From: Methylomonas sp. UP202
GTDB lineage: Bacteria; Pseudomonadota; Gammaproteobacteria; Methylococcales; Methylomonadaceae
Assembly: GCF_029910655.1 (NCBI RefSeq)
Contig: NZ_CP123897.1
Location: 310,001 to 374,000 of the forward strand
Length of the DNA stretch: 64,000 nucleotides
Direction of reading: 5' to 3'
Part shown: one piece after another, positions 27,295 to 38,230 of the stretch
Layout of the letters: each line of letters begins with the position of its first letter
Numbering within the stretch: the first letter of the stretch is position 1
Made by a program: the position numbers and the translations under genes
Notes under the pieces: model-generated
The model's database searches: none
Told to the model about the DNA's origin: nothing
What the model saw: the letters and a program-made list of their open reading frames with translations, nothing else

Positions 27295-27977
27295 CGACGA
27301 TAGCAGAGCGCTTCGCGGCGGTGACCGCCGAATTGCGTGCCGCCGAGATCGCCGTCGGCCGGGCGGCCGGATGCGTGCGTTTGTTGGCAGTCAGTAAAAC
27401 CAAACCCGCCGCCGACGTTGCCGCCGCCTATCGTTGGGGGCAGCGCCATTTCGGCGAAAATTACCTACAGGAGGCTTTGATAAAGCAGCAGGCATTGTCG
27501 GCGTTTGCGATCTCCTGGCATTTCATCGGGCCGATTCAATCCAATAAAACCAAGCCGATCGCCCAGCATTTCGCCTGGGTGCATAGCGTCGATCGACTGA
27601 AAATCGCCGAGCGGCTCAGCGAGCAGCGGCCGGATTATCTGCCGCCGTTGAATGTTTGCTTGCAAGTCAACATCAGCGGTGAAGCCAGTAAATCCGGTGT
27701 GGCGCTGGCCGAGCTGCCGGCGTTGGTCGAACAAGTGGCGAAGTTGCCCCGGTTGAGGTTGCGCGGCGTGATGGCCATACCCGAGCCGCAATCCGACTAT
27801 GCCGCGCAATGCCAGCCTTACCGCTCGCTTTGCTCGGCGGTTCAGGCGTTGAATCTGCCTGGGTTGGATACCTTGTCTTACGGCATGAGTGGCGATTTGC
27901 GGGCCGCGGTCGCCGAAGGCTCGACGTTGGTGCGGATCGGCACGGCGCTGTTCGGCGAGCGTTCTAGCCTTCGCTAG
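27291..27977 (+). CDS. PLP homeostasis protein (YggS/PROSC family)
   Basis: A 228-residue single-domain TIM-barrel protein that binds pyridoxal phosphate and buffers its free level. LLAVSKTKP carries the PLP-binding Lys (about residue 36). FGENYLQEAL, WHFIGPIQSNKTK and LSYGMSGDLRAAVAEGSTLVRIGTALFG are the classical family signatures. It is co-translated with tatC through an ATGA overlap. Confidence 0.93.
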   Translation: MTTIAERFAAVTAELRAAEIAVGRAAGCVRLLAVSKTKPAADVAAAYRWGQRHFGENYLQEALIKQQALSAFAISWHFIGPIQSNKTKPIAQHFAWVHSVDRLKIAERLSEQRPDYLPPLNVCLQVNISGEASKSGVALAELPALVEQVAKLPRLRLRGVMAIPEPQSDYAAQCQPYRSLCSAVQALNLPGLDTLSYGMSGDLRAAVAEGSTLVRIGTALFGERSSLR

Positions 27978-28031
27978 GGTTTTCGTGGATAATGGCGAAC
28001 ATTTTTCGACGAATCCGCATCGACCGACGCA

Positions 28032-29792
28032 ATGAAACAAACGCTGGAATCTCTGTTACAACAATCCGTTAACGCACTGAAAGCGGAAGGCATACTCGAC
28101 AGCGATTTTGAAGCTCAAATCAATCTGGAGCGGACCAAGGACGCCCAGCACGGCGATTTCGCGACCAATCTAGCGATGTTGTTGGCCAAGCCGGCCAAAT
28201 CCTCTCCCAGAGTTCTGGCCGAGAAAATCGTGGCAGCGTTGCCTGTCGATACGTTGGTTAGCAAAGTCGAGATCGCTGGCCCCGGCTTCATCAATTTTTT
28301 CATTAATCCCGACAGTCAGTTCGAAGTCGTCAAACAAGTCCTGGACGCCGGCGCCGGTTTCGGCTTGAGCACGATCGGCGCAGGCCAGCGGGTACAGGTC
28401 GAATTCGTTTCCGCCAATCCGACCGGGCCCTTGCATGTCGGGCACGGACGGGGAGCCGCCTACGGTTCGGCGGTGGCCGATCTGCTCGAAGCGGCCGGTT
28501 TCGAGGTCGAACGCGAGTATTACGTTAACGATGCCGGCCGACAGATGGATATTTTGGCCACCAGCGTCTGGCTACGCTATTTGGAGGCCGTAGGCGAAGT
28601 CTTGACGTTTCCGAGCAACGGCTATCGCGGCGAATACGTTCGCGACATCGCGGCGAATCTGCAGCGAAATGCCGGCGAGGCCTACCGTCGGCCAGTGGAG
28701 CAAGTGCTGGCGGATTTGCCCGCCGACGAGCCGCAAGGCGGCGATAAGGAAAAGCATATCGATGCGCTGATCGAACGCGCTAAAAGTTTGTTGGGTGCCG
28801 AGGCTTACGGCGCGGTATTCGATGCCGGCCTGAATGAGATTCTGGCTGACATCAAGGACGATCTCGAAGAATTCGGCGTTGGTTACCAGCACTGGTTTTC
28901 CGAACGCTCGCTGATGGACGACCGGTCGGTGCAAACCGCATTGCAGCGCTTGGAAGACGCCGGGTATTTGTATGTGCAGGACGGCGCCACTTGGTTCGCG
29001 TCCAGTCGGCTCGGCGACGAGAAGGATAGAGTGGTGGTGCGCGATAACGGGCAGACCACCTATTTTGCGTCCGATATTGCCTACCACATGAATAAGCTGG
29101 ATCGAGGTTTCGACCGGATCGTCAACATTTGGGGTGCCGACCATCACGGTTACATTCCGAGGGTGAGGGCGGCGATGCAGGCGCTGGGCGCCGACGAGGC
29201 CAAATTGAAAGTGCTGCTGGTGCAATTCGCGGTGTTGTATCGCGGCGACGAGAAGGTGCAAATGTCCACGCGATCCGGCGAGTTCGTCACGCTACGCCAG
29301 CTTCGCGGCGAAGTCGGCAGGGATGCCTGCCGCTTTTTCTACGTCATGCGTAAGTCCGAGCAGCATATGGATTTCGACCTGAAATTGGCGACCTCGAAAA
29401 CCAACGAAAATCCGGTGTACTACGTGCAATACGCGCACGCCAGGGTGTGCAGCGTGTTACGGCAGTTGGACGAGAAAGGCCGCCGCCGCGATCCGCAATT
29501 GGGCCTGGCCAATCTAAACTTGCTGACCGAGGAACAGGAAAGCGCGTTGTTGACCACCTTGGCTAAGTATCCGGAGGTGCTGGAAAAGGCCGCCGTTCAA
29601 TATGAACCTCACCAATTGATTCAGTATCTACGCGAGTTGGCCAACCAGTTCCACGCTTATTACAACGCCCACCAATTCCTGGTCGATGACGAGCGCTTAT
29701 GCAATGCCCGCCTGAATTTGATTTGCGCGGTCAAGCAGGTACTGGTTAATGGTTTGACCTTGCTGAAAATTAACGCTCCAGAAGCGATGTAA
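28032..29792 (+). CDS. argS: Arginyl-tRNA synthetase
   Basis: A 586-residue class I synthetase. The order is the N-terminal Add-1 domain (1-110), the HIGH motif as [14 protein letters not shown] (about 130-143), the Rossmann core with [10 protein letters not shown], and the degenerate KMSKS region [13 protein letters not shown]. The C-terminal all-helical anticodon domain has [16 protein letters not shown]. Its stop is immediately followed by the start of the SPOR-protein gene. Confidence 0.96.
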   Translation: MKQTLESLLQQSVNALKAEGILDSDFEAQINLERTKDAQHGDFATNLAMLLAKPAKSSPRVLAEKIVAALPVDTLVSKVEIAGPGFINFFINPDSQFEVVKQVLDAGAGFGLSTIGAGQRVQVEFVSANPTGPLHVGHGRGAAYGSAVADLLEAAGFEVEREYYVNDAGRQMDILATSVWLRYLEAVGEVLTFPSNGYRGEYVRDIAANLQRNAGEAYRRPVEQVLADLPADEPQGGDKEKHIDALIERAKSLLGAEAYGAVFDAGLNEILADIKDDLEEFGVGYQHWFSERSLMDDRSVQTALQRLEDAGYLYVQDGATWFASSRLGDEKDRVVVRDNGQTTYFASDIAYHMNKLDRGFDRIVNIWGADHHGYIPRVRAAMQALGADEAKLKVLLVQFAVLYRGDEKVQMSTRSGEFVTLRQLRGEVGRDACRFFYVMRKSEQHMDFDLKLATSKTNENPVYYVQYAHARVCSVLRQLDEKGRRRDPQLGLANLNLLTEEQESALLTTLAKYPEVLEKAAVQYEPHQLIQYLRELANQFHAYYNAHQFLVDDERLCNARLNLICAVKQVLVNGLTLLKINAPEAM

Positions 29793-30452
29793 ATGGCCAG
29801 AGATTACAAACATCGCGTCCAGTCGGCCAGTTATGCCAATAGCCGCAGGCGCCCCCAGAAAAAAGGGATAGCGCCGTGGCGTTGGTTGGTTGTGATCGGC
29901 TTGGTGGCGGCTTTTGTGGTGTTTTTGAATATGATCCGCAAAATGGTACCGGAACTGACCGCCGCCAAGCCGGAATCGGCGACGCCGCCGGCCGCCGAGA
30001 TCGTCAAGCGCGAATTGCCGGTGCAATCGCCGACGCCGGCCAAGGCGGATTCGAAAGAGACCAAGCCCGAGGAGGCTAAAGCCGAAACGGCCGCGCCGGC
30101 GGAGCCGGAAGAGCCGCGTTACGAGTTTTATACCATCCTGCCGCAGGCCGAAGTCGTGGTCCCCGATTACGAAATCAAGACACGGGTGCGCGAGCAGTTG
30201 GTCGGCAAGACCAAGGCGACCAAATACGTGATGCAGGCAGGCTCGTTTCGCGAGGCGGCGGAAGCGGAGCGGCATAAGGCCAAGCTGGCTTTGTTGGGGA
30301 TAGAATCTCGCGTCGAGAAAGCGAAGGTCGGCGAAACCATTTGGCACCGTGTCAAGATTGGCCCCTACGATAACCCGGCCAGCGTATCGACGATCAAGGA
30401 ATTGCTGCAGAAAAACGGCATCGGCGTGATTGTGACCGAGAACGGTCATTAG
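29793..30452 (+). CDS. SPOR-domain membrane protein (FtsN-like)
   Basis: A 219-residue bitopic protein. A short cytoplasmic basic segment, one helix (WLVVIGLVAAFVVFLNMI, about 29-47) and a Pro/Ala/Glu-rich periplasmic linker lead to a C-terminal SPOR domain (about 146-219, TKYVMQAGSFREAAEAERHKAKL). SPOR domains bind denuded septal peptidoglycan. The argS-ftsN-like order is common in gammaproteobacteria, so a cell-division role is likely, although the FtsN activating motif near the membrane is not clearly recognisable. Confidence 0.85.
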   Translation: MARDYKHRVQSASYANSRRRPQKKGIAPWRWLVVIGLVAAFVVFLNMIRKMVPELTAAKPESATPPAAEIVKRELPVQSPTPAKADSKETKPEEAKAETAAPAEPEEPRYEFYTILPQAEVVVPDYEIKTRVREQLVGKTKATKYVMQAGSFREAAEAERHKAKLALLGIESRVEKAKVGETIWHRVKIGPYDNPASVSTIKELLQKNGIGVIVTENGH

Positions 30453-30457
30453 TCCGC

Positions 30458-30904
30458 TTATTTATTCAGATGCCGCTGCCGGCGGCGCGGCGCGATGATG
30501 CCGGTAGCCAGTGAAATTTCCCGCAAAAAGCATAACAATCCGGCAATCAATGCCAGCATCGCCGCGACGAATAGCGTCGACACCAAATTCGACAGATCCA
30601 CCGTGACCTGGACGCCTAGGAACATCGTGACGATCGATAAGCAAATCAATAGCGCGCACACCGTGCACAACGTAATCGCCCAGCGAATCCAGAGGCCGCG
30701 TCTGGCCAGTGTTTGCATCTCGGCATAGTGTTTGTCGCCTTCCTCTCCGGCCAGCTTGGACAGCGTCCGAAACCGGTCTACGGCTCGGCCAAGCCGGTTA
30801 GTTAGGACACTCAACAAGCCGGCGACACCGGTCAGCAGAAACACCGGGGCAACCGCCTGTTGGATAACGTGGGCGACGGTGGGGATATTGTCTATGGCGT
30901 CCAT
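30458..30904 (-). CDS. DUF2721 membrane protein
   Basis: A 148-residue protein with three hydrophobic helices. One lies near the N-terminus (APVFLLTGVAGLLSVLTNRLGR) and is followed by the DRFRTL segment typical of DUF2721. Two more follow at about 72-95 and 103-128, with a basic C-terminus. The function is unknown for the family. It converges on the SPOR gene with 5 bases between stops. Confidence 0.78.
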   Translation of the reverse strand: MDAIDNIPTVAHVIQQAVAPVFLLTGVAGLLSVLTNRLGRAVDRFRTLSKLAGEEGDKHYAEMQTLARRGLWIRWAITLCTVCALLICLSIVTMFLGVQVTVDLSNLVSTLFVAAMLALIAGLLCFLREISLATGIIAPRRRQRHLNK

Positions 30905-31104
30905 CTGATTTTTTCCGCGAATGAATTGTATTTTGACCGAAGGTGGGGCCTGAACTATTCGGTCGGCTAAGCGATCGAACAGCTATCTTGTGGCCCGCGC
31001 ATTGGTTTGGGGATTTTACAAATCCTGGTTGCATTTAGGCCAGTGCCGACTACATTGGCGGTTTAGCTTTACTCGTCGGCAGTCGTCTTTTCTGGAGTTC
31101 CCCG

Positions 31105-32175
31105 GTGTCCTATCTTCGAATCCTCAACTTGGCGTTAATCGCTTTATTGGCGAGCGGCGTATGCTCGCGGGCCGGGCTGGCGGCGATTTCGCCGCTCTAT
31201 CAGCCGTCGCCGGCGCTGGAGGCGGCCGATTTGGCGGTCATTGTAAATGACGCCGATCCGTTGAGCCGGCGCATTGGCGAATATTATCAGGTCAAGCGGC
31301 GCATCCCGGCCGATCAGATCATCCATGTCAGCTTCGCGCCGAATCGACCGGTCATGTCTAAGCAGGAATTCACTGCGCTGAAACAAAAGCTGGACCAGCG
31401 GACGCCGGAAGCCGTGCAAGCGTATGCGATCACTTGGTTGCAACCGTTCCGGGTTGAATGCATGTCGATCACGACCGCGCTGGCGGCCGGTTTCGATCCG
31501 GCGTTTTGCGCGAAAGGCTGTCAGCAAACCCGTGGGAATCCGTATTACGCGTCCGAAACCGATCGTCCTTTTAAGGCGCACGGTTGGCGACCGACGATGG
31601 CGGTGGCCGGTGCGACGTTCGAGGAGGCCAAGCGCTTGATCGATACCGGTGTCGCCGCCGACTACAGTCAGCCCAAGGGCGCGGCCTATTTGCTGAAAAC
31701 CTCGGATAAGGCGCGCAGCTCGCGGGCCGTTTTGTTTCCGGAAATCGCCAAGGGTTTGAGCCAGTTTTGGCCGGTGTATTATTTGGAACAGGATTACATT
31801 GCCGGTCGGCAGGATGTGATGTTCTATTTTACCGGCTTGACCAAAGTGCCGCATATTGCCGACAACCGCTATTTGCCCGGCGCGGTGGCCGATCATTTGA
31901 CGTCGTCGGGCGGCGTGATGTCGGGCAGCGATCAAATGAACATTCAGGAATGGTTGCGGGCCGGGGCGACCGGCAGTTACGGCGCGGTGGTCGAGCCGTG
32001 TAATTTTCCGGCCAAGTTTTCCAATCCCGGCGTCCTGATGTACTTTTATTTGCGCGGCAGCAGCCTGATCGAGGCTTATTGGAAAAGCGTCGCGCAGCCC
32101 GGTCAAGGCATTTTTGTCGGCGAGCCGCTGGCCAAACCGTTTGCCTACCCGCCGCGCGTCGGCGCGGAGCATTGA
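31105..32175 (+). CDS. TIGR03790-like exported protein
   Basis: A 356-residue secreted protein from the GTG at 31105 (TGGAG upstream). The signal peptide is about residues 1-28. The body starts with LAVIVNDADPLSRRIGEYY and RRIPADQIIHV, the opening of the TIGR03790 family, which is a sporadic group of unknown function. Later blocks include AYAITWLQPFRVECMSITTA and GGVMSGSDQMNIQEWLRAGAT. Several Cys are conserved-looking (FCAKGCQQT). It is a single gene, convergent with a diguanylate cyclase 10 bases away. I infer envelope localisation only. Confidence 0.75.
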   Translation: MSYLRILNLALIALLASGVCSRAGLAAISPLYQPSPALEAADLAVIVNDADPLSRRIGEYYQVKRRIPADQIIHVSFAPNRPVMSKQEFTALKQKLDQRTPEAVQAYAITWLQPFRVECMSITTALAAGFDPAFCAKGCQQTRGNPYYASETDRPFKAHGWRPTMAVAGATFEEAKRLIDTGVAADYSQPKGAAYLLKTSDKARSSRAVLFPEIAKGLSQFWPVYYLEQDYIAGRQDVMFYFTGLTKVPHIADNRYLPGAVADHLTSSGGVMSGSDQMNIQEWLRAGATGSYGAVVEPCNFPAKFSNPGVLMYFYLRGSSLIEAYWKSVAQPGQGIFVGEPLAKPFAYPPRVGAEH

Positions 32176-32185
32176 GTACTTTGCG

Positions 32186-33553
32186 TCAATCCGCGACGAC
32201 AACCCGGTTGCGTCCACTGTTTTTGGCCAGATAAAGGGCCTGATCCGCGCGGGTAATCAAATCCAGGCGGTTATCGCCGTGCTCTGGATAGAGCGACATA
32301 CCGATCGAGGCCGTGACGCTCGTTCTGGTCCCGGCTTCGGTTTTGTAAGACAGGCTTTCCACCGCCGACCGTAGCGAATTCAGGCGTTCGACGGCGGCGT
32401 CCACGGCGATTTCGGTCATGACGATGACGAATTCCTCGCCGCCGTATCGGCAGACGATGTCGTTGCCGCGCCGGAAGCGACTCATCAATTGCGCGACTTG
32501 CCTTAATACCTCGTCGCCGGTGTCGTGTCCGTAAGTGTCGTTCAGCCTCTTGAAGTGATCGATGTCCAGTATGGCGATTGCCAGCGTTTGGTCGGCTCGG
32601 TGCATACGGACCAGCTCCCGATCCACTGCTTCTTCTAGAAAACGGCGATTGAACAGTCCGGTCAACGGATCCCGTATCGATAGCGCATGCAATTCCTCGC
32701 GCAAGGTCAGATTGGCGAGGGCCAGACGGGCGCTGTCGGCCGCGGTTTCGGCAATCGAGAATTTGCGCTGAATTTCTTCCGGGTCCATACCGCCTAAGTG
32801 GTACTCGATGTGAATCAGGCCTAATCCGTGAGAGTGGGCCAGTAGCGGAATGCAAATATAAGCGTCGGTCGTTTGCTTAACGTGCCGGCAAATTGGATTG
32901 ATGGCGCGTCCGTCGCCGGCGATATGAATTCGGCCGCGCCGCATGCCCCAGCAATCGTTCGGCATGAACAGTTTTTCCAAGTCCGTCCGGCCCCATTGAT
33001 CCACCAGAGTCAGTGCGCGGGATTGCGGTTCCATGATGTAAACCCCGCCTTCGGTGTTGGGGAACAGTGCGACCAACGCCGTTTTGATAATCGGGTAGGC
33101 TTCGTCCGTTTTCTGGCAGCTCTGCAACAAGTCCGTCATTTCCCGAATCAATTGCATTTGGGCGATCGCCGATTCGAGTTCCCGTTGGGCTTTTTTCAGC
33201 GCGGTGATGTCGCGCGCCGCCGCGAATAGGCCGGCAACATTGCCTTCCTCGTCCCGGTATACCGACGCGTTATAGAGCACCTCGGTGATTTTGCCGGAGG
33301 CGTGGCAGATTGCTAGCGGGTAGTCCATCACCGTGCCTTGCGAGAAGGCCAGCTGATAACCGTCTCGGGCTCTCTGTGGCTCGGTGAAGTAATTGGAAAA
33401 ATCGCTGCCGATCAGGGCTTTTCGCGGGACGCCGGTGACTTTTTCGGTAGCTCGGTTTACATCCATGATTTTGCCGTCGGCGCTAATCGTTACCAAGGGG
33501 TCCAAACTGGCTTCTATCAGGCTGCGGGCGTAAGAGCTTCTAGAATGTTTCAT
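32186..33553 (-). CDS. Diguanylate cyclase with PAS and GAF domains
   Basis: A 455-residue soluble cyclase. PAS is at residues about 8-120 (LDPLVTISADGKIMDVNRA, then AAARDITALKKAQ). A GAF-like domain lies at about 140-285, with ICRHVKQTTDAYICIPLLAH as possible ligand-pocket Cys/His. GGDEF is at about 290-455. The catalytic GGEEF is at 371-375, with RGND as the RxxD inhibitory site five residues before it. It makes c-di-GMP in response to a cytosolic signal. Confidence 0.9.
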   Translation of the reverse strand: MKHSRSSYARSLIEASLDPLVTISADGKIMDVNRATEKVTGVPRKALIGSDFSNYFTEPQRARDGYQLAFSQGTVMDYPLAICHASGKITEVLYNASVYRDEEGNVAGLFAAARDITALKKAQRELESAIAQMQLIREMTDLLQSCQKTDEAYPIIKTALVALFPNTEGGVYIMEPQSRALTLVDQWGRTDLEKLFMPNDCWGMRRGRIHIAGDGRAINPICRHVKQTTDAYICIPLLAHSHGLGLIHIEYHLGGMDPEEIQRKFSIAETAADSARLALANLTLREELHALSIRDPLTGLFNRRFLEEAVDRELVRMHRADQTLAIAILDIDHFKRLNDTYGHDTGDEVLRQVAQLMSRFRRGNDIVCRYGGEEFVIVMTEIAVDAAVERLNSLRSAVESLSYKTEAGTRTSVTASIGMSLYPEHGDNRLDLITRADQALYLAKNSGRNRVVVAD

Positions 33554-33697
33554 GGCATGGGCTCCGGCGACGACGATATGGCGCTCCCTGCGACGCGCGA
33601 CATAAGGCGGCTAGGCGCGCGCTTGGTCTGGACGCGCGAAATCCTTGAGGTTTCAAGAGATTCTTCGAACGGCGATTTTACCCGCCTGGCGCCGGGA

Positions 33698-34291
33698 TTA
33701 TTCGTCCCAGTGGCCGAAGTATGTACGTTGCCGCAGTTCAGCGCGGCTCCGAACCGCCAGTTCGGCCGTTCGAAATTCCTCGGGAAGTTCCTCGGCGTCC
33801 GCTTGATAACCGATCGCCAGCATCGCCATCGGCGTGCAATGCTCGGGTAGGCCGAAAGCTTGCCGGGCCGCCGCCGCGTCGAAACCGCCCATTTGATGGC
33901 TCGCCAGGCCCAGCGCGCCGGCTTGCAGGCATAGGTTTAAGGCCGCCGCCCCGGTATCGTACATCGCCCAACGGTTGGCTTGGCCGTTGTGGTTGAAGTT
34001 CGCCATCGCGACCGACAGGATTAGTACCGGCGCGTGGCGGGCCCATAGCCGATTTTTGTCGTTGATGATTTCCAAAGCCCGCGCCCAAGCGTCCGGGTGG
34101 GTGGATTTGTCGCAAACCACGAAGCGCCAGGGTTGATCGTTGAAGCAGGAGGGCGCCCAGCGCGCGGCTTCCAGTAACGCGGTCAGGTCTTCGGCCGATA
34201 CCGGTCGATCCGGGGCGAAAGCTCTGGGACTCCAGCGTTGGGCGATCAGTGGGTGAATGGCGACCGAGGTGATGGCGGGTTTGTTGGACAT
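33698..34291 (-). CDS. Nitroreductase-family flavoprotein
   Basis: A 197-residue FMN-binding NAD(P)H oxidoreductase from the ATG at 34291, with GGAG spaced six bases upstream. An in-frame upstream start at 34330 is unlikely. RWSPRAFAPDRPV is the FMN phosphate motif, followed by AARWAPSCFNDQPWRFVV and the C-terminal LAIGYQADAEELPEEF. The family reduces nitro compounds, quinones or related molecules, and the substrate is not evident. It stands 144 bases upstream of the cyclase gene on the same strand. Confidence 0.88.
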   Translation of the reverse strand: MSNKPAITSVAIHPLIAQRWSPRAFAPDRPVSAEDLTALLEAARWAPSCFNDQPWRFVVCDKSTHPDAWARALEIINDKNRLWARHAPVLILSVAMANFNHNGQANRWAMYDTGAAALNLCLQAGALGLASHQMGGFDAAAARQAFGLPEHCTPMAMLAIGYQADAEELPEEFRTAELAVRSRAELRQRTYFGHWDE

Positions 34292-34393
34292 CTCGACTCC
34301 TTGCTGCAGGTGTAGGGAAGTGACTTGCAAAAACCGAAATTAGCGCTAATATAATAGCGAATCAAAATTATAATAACGAGAAGGGGGTTCATC

Positions 34394-34606
34394 ATGCCAA
34401 AAAGCACTCACTTTTGGACCATGATTTTTTTCGGTATGGCCTTTATTGTGGCGCAGTTTGCCGAATCCGCCATTGCGAAAACGGGGGATTCCGCCGCATT
34501 GCGAATGTCCAACCTTTTGGATTACGACCATCCGTTTACCGCAGTCGCCGTCAGCGCCTTGATTGCGGGCGTCTACTGGCTGTACTGGTTGCGACACAGG
34601 GTCTGA
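34394..34606 (+). CDS. Small two-helix membrane protein
   Basis: A 70-residue protein with a strong AAGGGGG site before the ATG. Helices are at about 8-25 (MIFFGMAFIVAQFAESAIA) and 48-65 (AVAVSALIAGVYWLYWL), with a basic C-terminus RHRV. It is divergent from the nitroreductase gene across a 102-base AT-rich gap. I do not recognise a family. Confidence 0.6.
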   Translation: MPKSTHFWTMIFFGMAFIVAQFAESAIAKTGDSAALRMSNLLDYDHPFTAVAVSALIAGVYWLYWLRHRV

Positions 34607-34814
34607 CACGACTCTCTCTTTGACACCCGCGTCAAGCGGATAGCGCCCGTCGGATTCCGGCCGTCATTCGGCTGGATAACCGCAGTCCACGCTTTCTAGC
34701 GGTCAGTTAATGATGCTAGAATCGCTCGTTTAATTATGCCATTTAATTCATCAGGCTAATCGATACCGGCGCTTTTCGCTCGCTCGGCGTCGATTCGCCC
34801 ATCCAGATACGAGC

Positions 34815-37640
34815 ATGGACTACAAACAAACCCTGAACCTCCCCAAGACCGAGTTCGCGATGAAAGCCAATCTGGCTCAACGCGAGCCGGAGATGCTGAA
34901 ACAGTGGAACGAAAACCAGCTGTATCAAAAAATTCGCGAGGTTTGCGCCGGCCGGCCCAAATTCATTTTGCACGACGGCCCCCCTTACGCCAACGGTGCA
35001 ATTCACATCGGTCATGCCGTCAATAAGGTCCTGAAAGATATCATCGTCAAATCGAAGACCCTGGCCGGTTTCGATGCACCCTATGTGCCGGGCTGGGATT
35101 GCCACGGCTTGCCGATCGAATTGATGGTTGAAAAATCGGTCGGCAAGGCCGGCGTCAAGGTTTCGCCGGCCGAATTTCGCAAGGAATGCCGCGCTTACGC
35201 CAAGAAACAGGTTGGCATTCAAAAAGAAGAGTTCATTCGTCTCGGGGTATTGGGCGATTGGGACAATCCCTATCTGACGATGGATTTCGCCTTCGAGGCC
35301 GACATCGTCCGCGCCTTGGGTCGCATCGCCGCCAAGGGCCATCTCAGCAAGGGTTTCAAGCCGGTGCACTGGTGTACCGATTGCGGCTCGGCGCTCGCCG
35401 AGGCGGAAGTCGAATACGAGGACAAGCATTCGCCGGCGATCGACGTGCGCTTTGCCGTCGTCGACGAGCATGCCTTCATGGAAAAATGCCATCACGCCGG
35501 CGACCGCGAAGGTAAAGGCCCGCTGTCGGTGGTGATCTGGACTACCACGCCGTGGACCTTGCCCGCCAACCAGGCCGTGGCTTTGAATCCGGAGCTGGAA
35601 TACGCCGTGGTGCAATGCGAGATCGACGGCCAGACCGAGCGGCTGCTATTGGCCGAGGCCTTGTTGAAAGACGCCGTGTTGCGTTACGGTATCGGCGAGC
35701 ACCACATCGTCGGCTACTGCAAAGGCAACGCGCTGGAAGGCTTGTTGTTGCAGCATCCGTTCTATGACCGGCAAGTGCCGATCATCCTCGGCGAACACGT
35801 CACCACCGATGCCGGTACCGGCGCCGTGCATACCGCGCCCGGCCACGGCCAGGAAGACTATGTGGTTGGCATGAAATACGATTTGCCGGTCGATAATCCG
35901 GTCGGCGGTAACGGCGTGTTTTTGCCCGGCACCGAATTGTTCGCTGGACTGCACGTATTCAGCGCCAACGACAAAGTGTTGGACGTGTTGCGCGAACACG
36001 GCAAGTTACTGCACCACCATGCTTTGCTGCACAGCTATCCGCATTGCTGGCGCCACAAAACCCCAATTATCTTCCGAGCCACCCCGCAATGGTTTATTTC
36101 GATGAACCAAAACGGCTTGCGCGACACCGCATTGAACGAAGTCAAGCGCGTCGATTGGGTGCCGGACTGGGGACAAGCGCGGATCGAGGCGATGATCTCC
36201 AATCGCCCGGATTGGTGTATTTCCCGCCAGCGCACCTGGGGCGTGCCGATTGCCTTTTTTGTGCATAAAGAAAGCGGCGAGCTGCATCCGCGCAGTGCCG
36301 AATTGATCGAACGAGTCGCGCAGCGTATCGAACAACACGGCATTGATGCCTGGTTCGAGCTGGATGCGGCTGAGTTATTGGGTGCTGAAGCGGAAGACTA
36401 CGAAAAAGTCGCTGACACGTTGGATGTCTGGTTCGACTCCGGCGTGACCCACGCCGCCGTGTTGGAACGCCGCGAGCAACTGAAATTTCCGGCCGATTTG
36501 TATCTGGAAGGCTCGGACCAACATCGCGGTTGGTTCCAGTCGTCGCTGATGGCCTCGGTGGCGATGAACGACGTCGCGCCTTATAAGGAAGTGTTGACCC
36601 ACGGCTTCACGGTCGATGCCGAAGGCAAGAAAATGTCCAAATCCAAGGGCAACGTGGTGCTGCCGCAAACGGTGATGAAATCGCTGGGCGCCGACGTGTT
36701 GCGGCTTTGGGTGGCCAGTACCGACTACCGCTACGAAATGTCGGTCTCCGACGAAATCTTGAAACGCACTTCCGACGCCTATCGCCGCTTGCGCAATACC
36801 GCGCGCTTTTTGCTGGCAAATCTGGACGGCTTCGACCCGGCTCAGCATTTGGTCGGTAAAAACGACCTGCTGGCCCTGGACCGCTGGGCGGTCGACAAGG
36901 CCTGGCAGTTGCAGGAAGAAATTAAAACGGCTTACGACGATTACCAATTCCAGGTGATCTATCAAAAAGTGCTGAATTTCTGCAGCATCGACCTGGGCGG
37001 GTTTTATCTGGACATCGTCAAGGACAGGCAATACACCGCTAAGGAAGATTGTCTGGCGCGCCGCTCCGGCCAAACTGCGATGTATCACGTGGTGGAGGCG
37101 CTGGTACGCTGGCTGGCACCCATTACCAGCTATACCGCCGACGAAATCTGGTCTGTCATTCCCGGCCAGCGCGGCGAATCGGTATTTATGGAAACCTGGT
37201 ATCAAGGCCTGTTCCCGTTGGAGGCCGATGCCACGATCAATCGCGACACTTGGGACAAGGTCATGGCAGTGCGCGCGGCGGTTTCCAAGGAACTGGAAGC
37301 TCTGCGTAAAGACGGGGCGATTGGCGCGTCGTTGAATGCCGAAGTCGAACTTTACTGCGACGAGGTCTACGGCGCGGAATTGAACAAGCTGGGCAAGGAG
37401 CTGCACTTCATCTTCATTACGTCGAACGCCGGCGTTTCCGATATGCGATTCTGCCCGGACGATGCGGTCGCAACCGACATCGACGGCTTGAAGGTCAAGG
37501 TCAGCGTCTCCGAACAACAAAAATGCGTGCGTTGCTGGCATCAGCGCTACGACATCGGCGAACATCCGGAGCATCCGGAGTTGTGCGGCCGGTGCGTCGA
37601 GAACGTGGCGGGCGTAGGCGAGACGCGATTGTATGCTTAA
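34815..37640 (+). CDS. ileS: Isoleucyl-tRNA synthetase
   Basis: A 941-residue class Ia synthetase of bacterial type. HIGH lies in [20 protein letters not shown] (about 57-76). A full CP1 editing domain is present, with [15 protein letters not shown]. The KMSKS signal is [15 protein letters not shown]-terminal zinc site is formed by CVRC and CGRC near residues 898-923, which in this type supports aminoacylation. It overlaps lspA by 8 bases, the usual ileS-lspA coupling. Confidence 0.97.
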   Translation: MDYKQTLNLPKTEFAMKANLAQREPEMLKQWNENQLYQKIREVCAGRPKFILHDGPPYANGAIHIGHAVNKVLKDIIVKSKTLAGFDAPYVPGWDCHGLPIELMVEKSVGKAGVKVSPAEFRKECRAYAKKQVGIQKEEFIRLGVLGDWDNPYLTMDFAFEADIVRALGRIAAKGHLSKGFKPVHWCTDCGSALAEAEVEYEDKHSPAIDVRFAVVDEHAFMEKCHHAGDREGKGPLSVVIWTTTPWTLPANQAVALNPELEYAVVQCEIDGQTERLLLAEALLKDAVLRYGIGEHHIVGYCKGNALEGLLLQHPFYDRQVPIILGEHVTTDAGTGAVHTAPGHGQEDYVVGMKYDLPVDNPVGGNGVFLPGTELFAGLHVFSANDKVLDVLREHGKLLHHHALLHSYPHCWRHKTPIIFRATPQWFISMNQNGLRDTALNEVKRVDWVPDWGQARIEAMISNRPDWCISRQRTWGVPIAFFVHKESGELHPRSAELIERVAQRIEQHGIDAWFELDAAELLGAEAEDYEKVADTLDVWFDSGVTHAAVLERREQLKFPADLYLEGSDQHRGWFQSSLMASVAMNDVAPYKEVLTHGFTVDAEGKKMSKSKGNVVLPQTVMKSLGADVLRLWVASTDYRYEMSVSDEILKRTSDAYRRLRNTARFLLANLDGFDPAQHLVGKNDLLALDRWAVDKAWQLQEEIKTAYDDYQFQVIYQKVLNFCSIDLGGFYLDIVKDRQYTAKEDCLARRSGQTAMYHVVEALVRWLAPITSYTADEIWSVIPGQRGESVFMETWYQGLFPLEADATINRDTWDKVMAVRAAVSKELEALRKDGAIGASLNAEVELYCDEVYGAELNKLGKELHFIFITSNAGVSDMRFCPDDAVATDIDGLKVKVSVSEQQKCVRCWHQRYDIGEHPEHPELCGRCVENVAGVGETRLYA

Positions 37641-38112
37641 GTGGTTATGGGTTTCCGTATTGGTGTTGGTGCTCGATCAGGCCAGCAAACTGGCGATCGA
37701 CGCCCACTTTCAGCTCTACGAATCAATTCCGCTGTTGCCGAATTTCAATTTGACTTACGCCCGCAATACCGGCGCCGCGTTCAGTTTTCTGGCCCAGGTC
37801 GGGGGATGGCAGCGCTGGCTGTTCGCCGGACTGGCGGTAGTGATGAGCGGTATTATCGGCATTTGGCTGTACAGGCTGAAACGGCACGAAACCATGATGG
37901 CCTGGGCCTTGTCGCTGGTGTTGGGCGGGGCGATCGGCAATCTGATAGATCGGGTCGCCTATGGCTACGTGATCGATTTTCTCGATGTTTTTTACCGGGA
38001 TTGGCACTGGCCCGTCTTTAATATTGCGGATTCGGCGATCTGCGTCGGCGTTGGTTTGATGGTGTTGGAGAGCTTCGGCATCGGGCGACGAACGGCGGAG
38101 GTTCTGGAGTAG
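37633..38112 (+). CDS. lspA: Lipoprotein signal peptidase
   Basis: A 159-residue, four-helix aspartyl protease that removes signal peptides from prolipoproteins. Signatures are [28 protein letters not shown] and [12 protein letters not shown], the latter two carrying the catalytic Asp pair. It overlaps ileS and is followed by a strong terminator. One likely client in this window is the RND adaptor with its LIGC lipobox. Confidence 0.96.
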   Translation: MLKWLWVSVLVLVLDQASKLAIDAHFQLYESIPLLPNFNLTYARNTGAAFSFLAQVGGWQRWLFAGLAVVMSGIIGIWLYRLKRHETMMAWALSLVLGGAIGNLIDRVAYGYVIDFLDVFYRDWHWPVFNIADSAICVGVGLMVLESFGIGRRTAEVLE

Positions 38113-38200
38113 CGTTGCGTCAACCAGTTGACTTGCCGCAACGAACCCTATCGGTTGCGCGATTGGTATCGGTAAATTGCGGCGTCGGTTGAGGATCTAA

Positions 38201-38227
38201 GGCTCGCCAGTTTGGCGAGCCTTTTTT
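38201..38227 (+). terminator. Rho-independent terminator after lspA
   Basis: A perfect 9-bp stem (GGCTCGCCA / TGGCGAGCC, loop GTT) with six T directly after. It sits 3 bases before the converging pgi stop codon and could also slow pgi transcripts, although no U-run follows on that strand. Confidence 0.92.
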
Positions 38228-38230
38228 GTA

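Noticed and set aside
31144-32217. 357-codon minus-strand open frame
   Set aside because: It is antisense to the TIGR03790-like gene and Arg/His/Gln-rich, as expected for a shadow of GC-rich codons. The plus-strand frame has a signal peptide and family motifs.
36375-37574. 399-codon minus-strand frame
   Set aside because: Shadow of ileS, which is full length and has all class I motifs.
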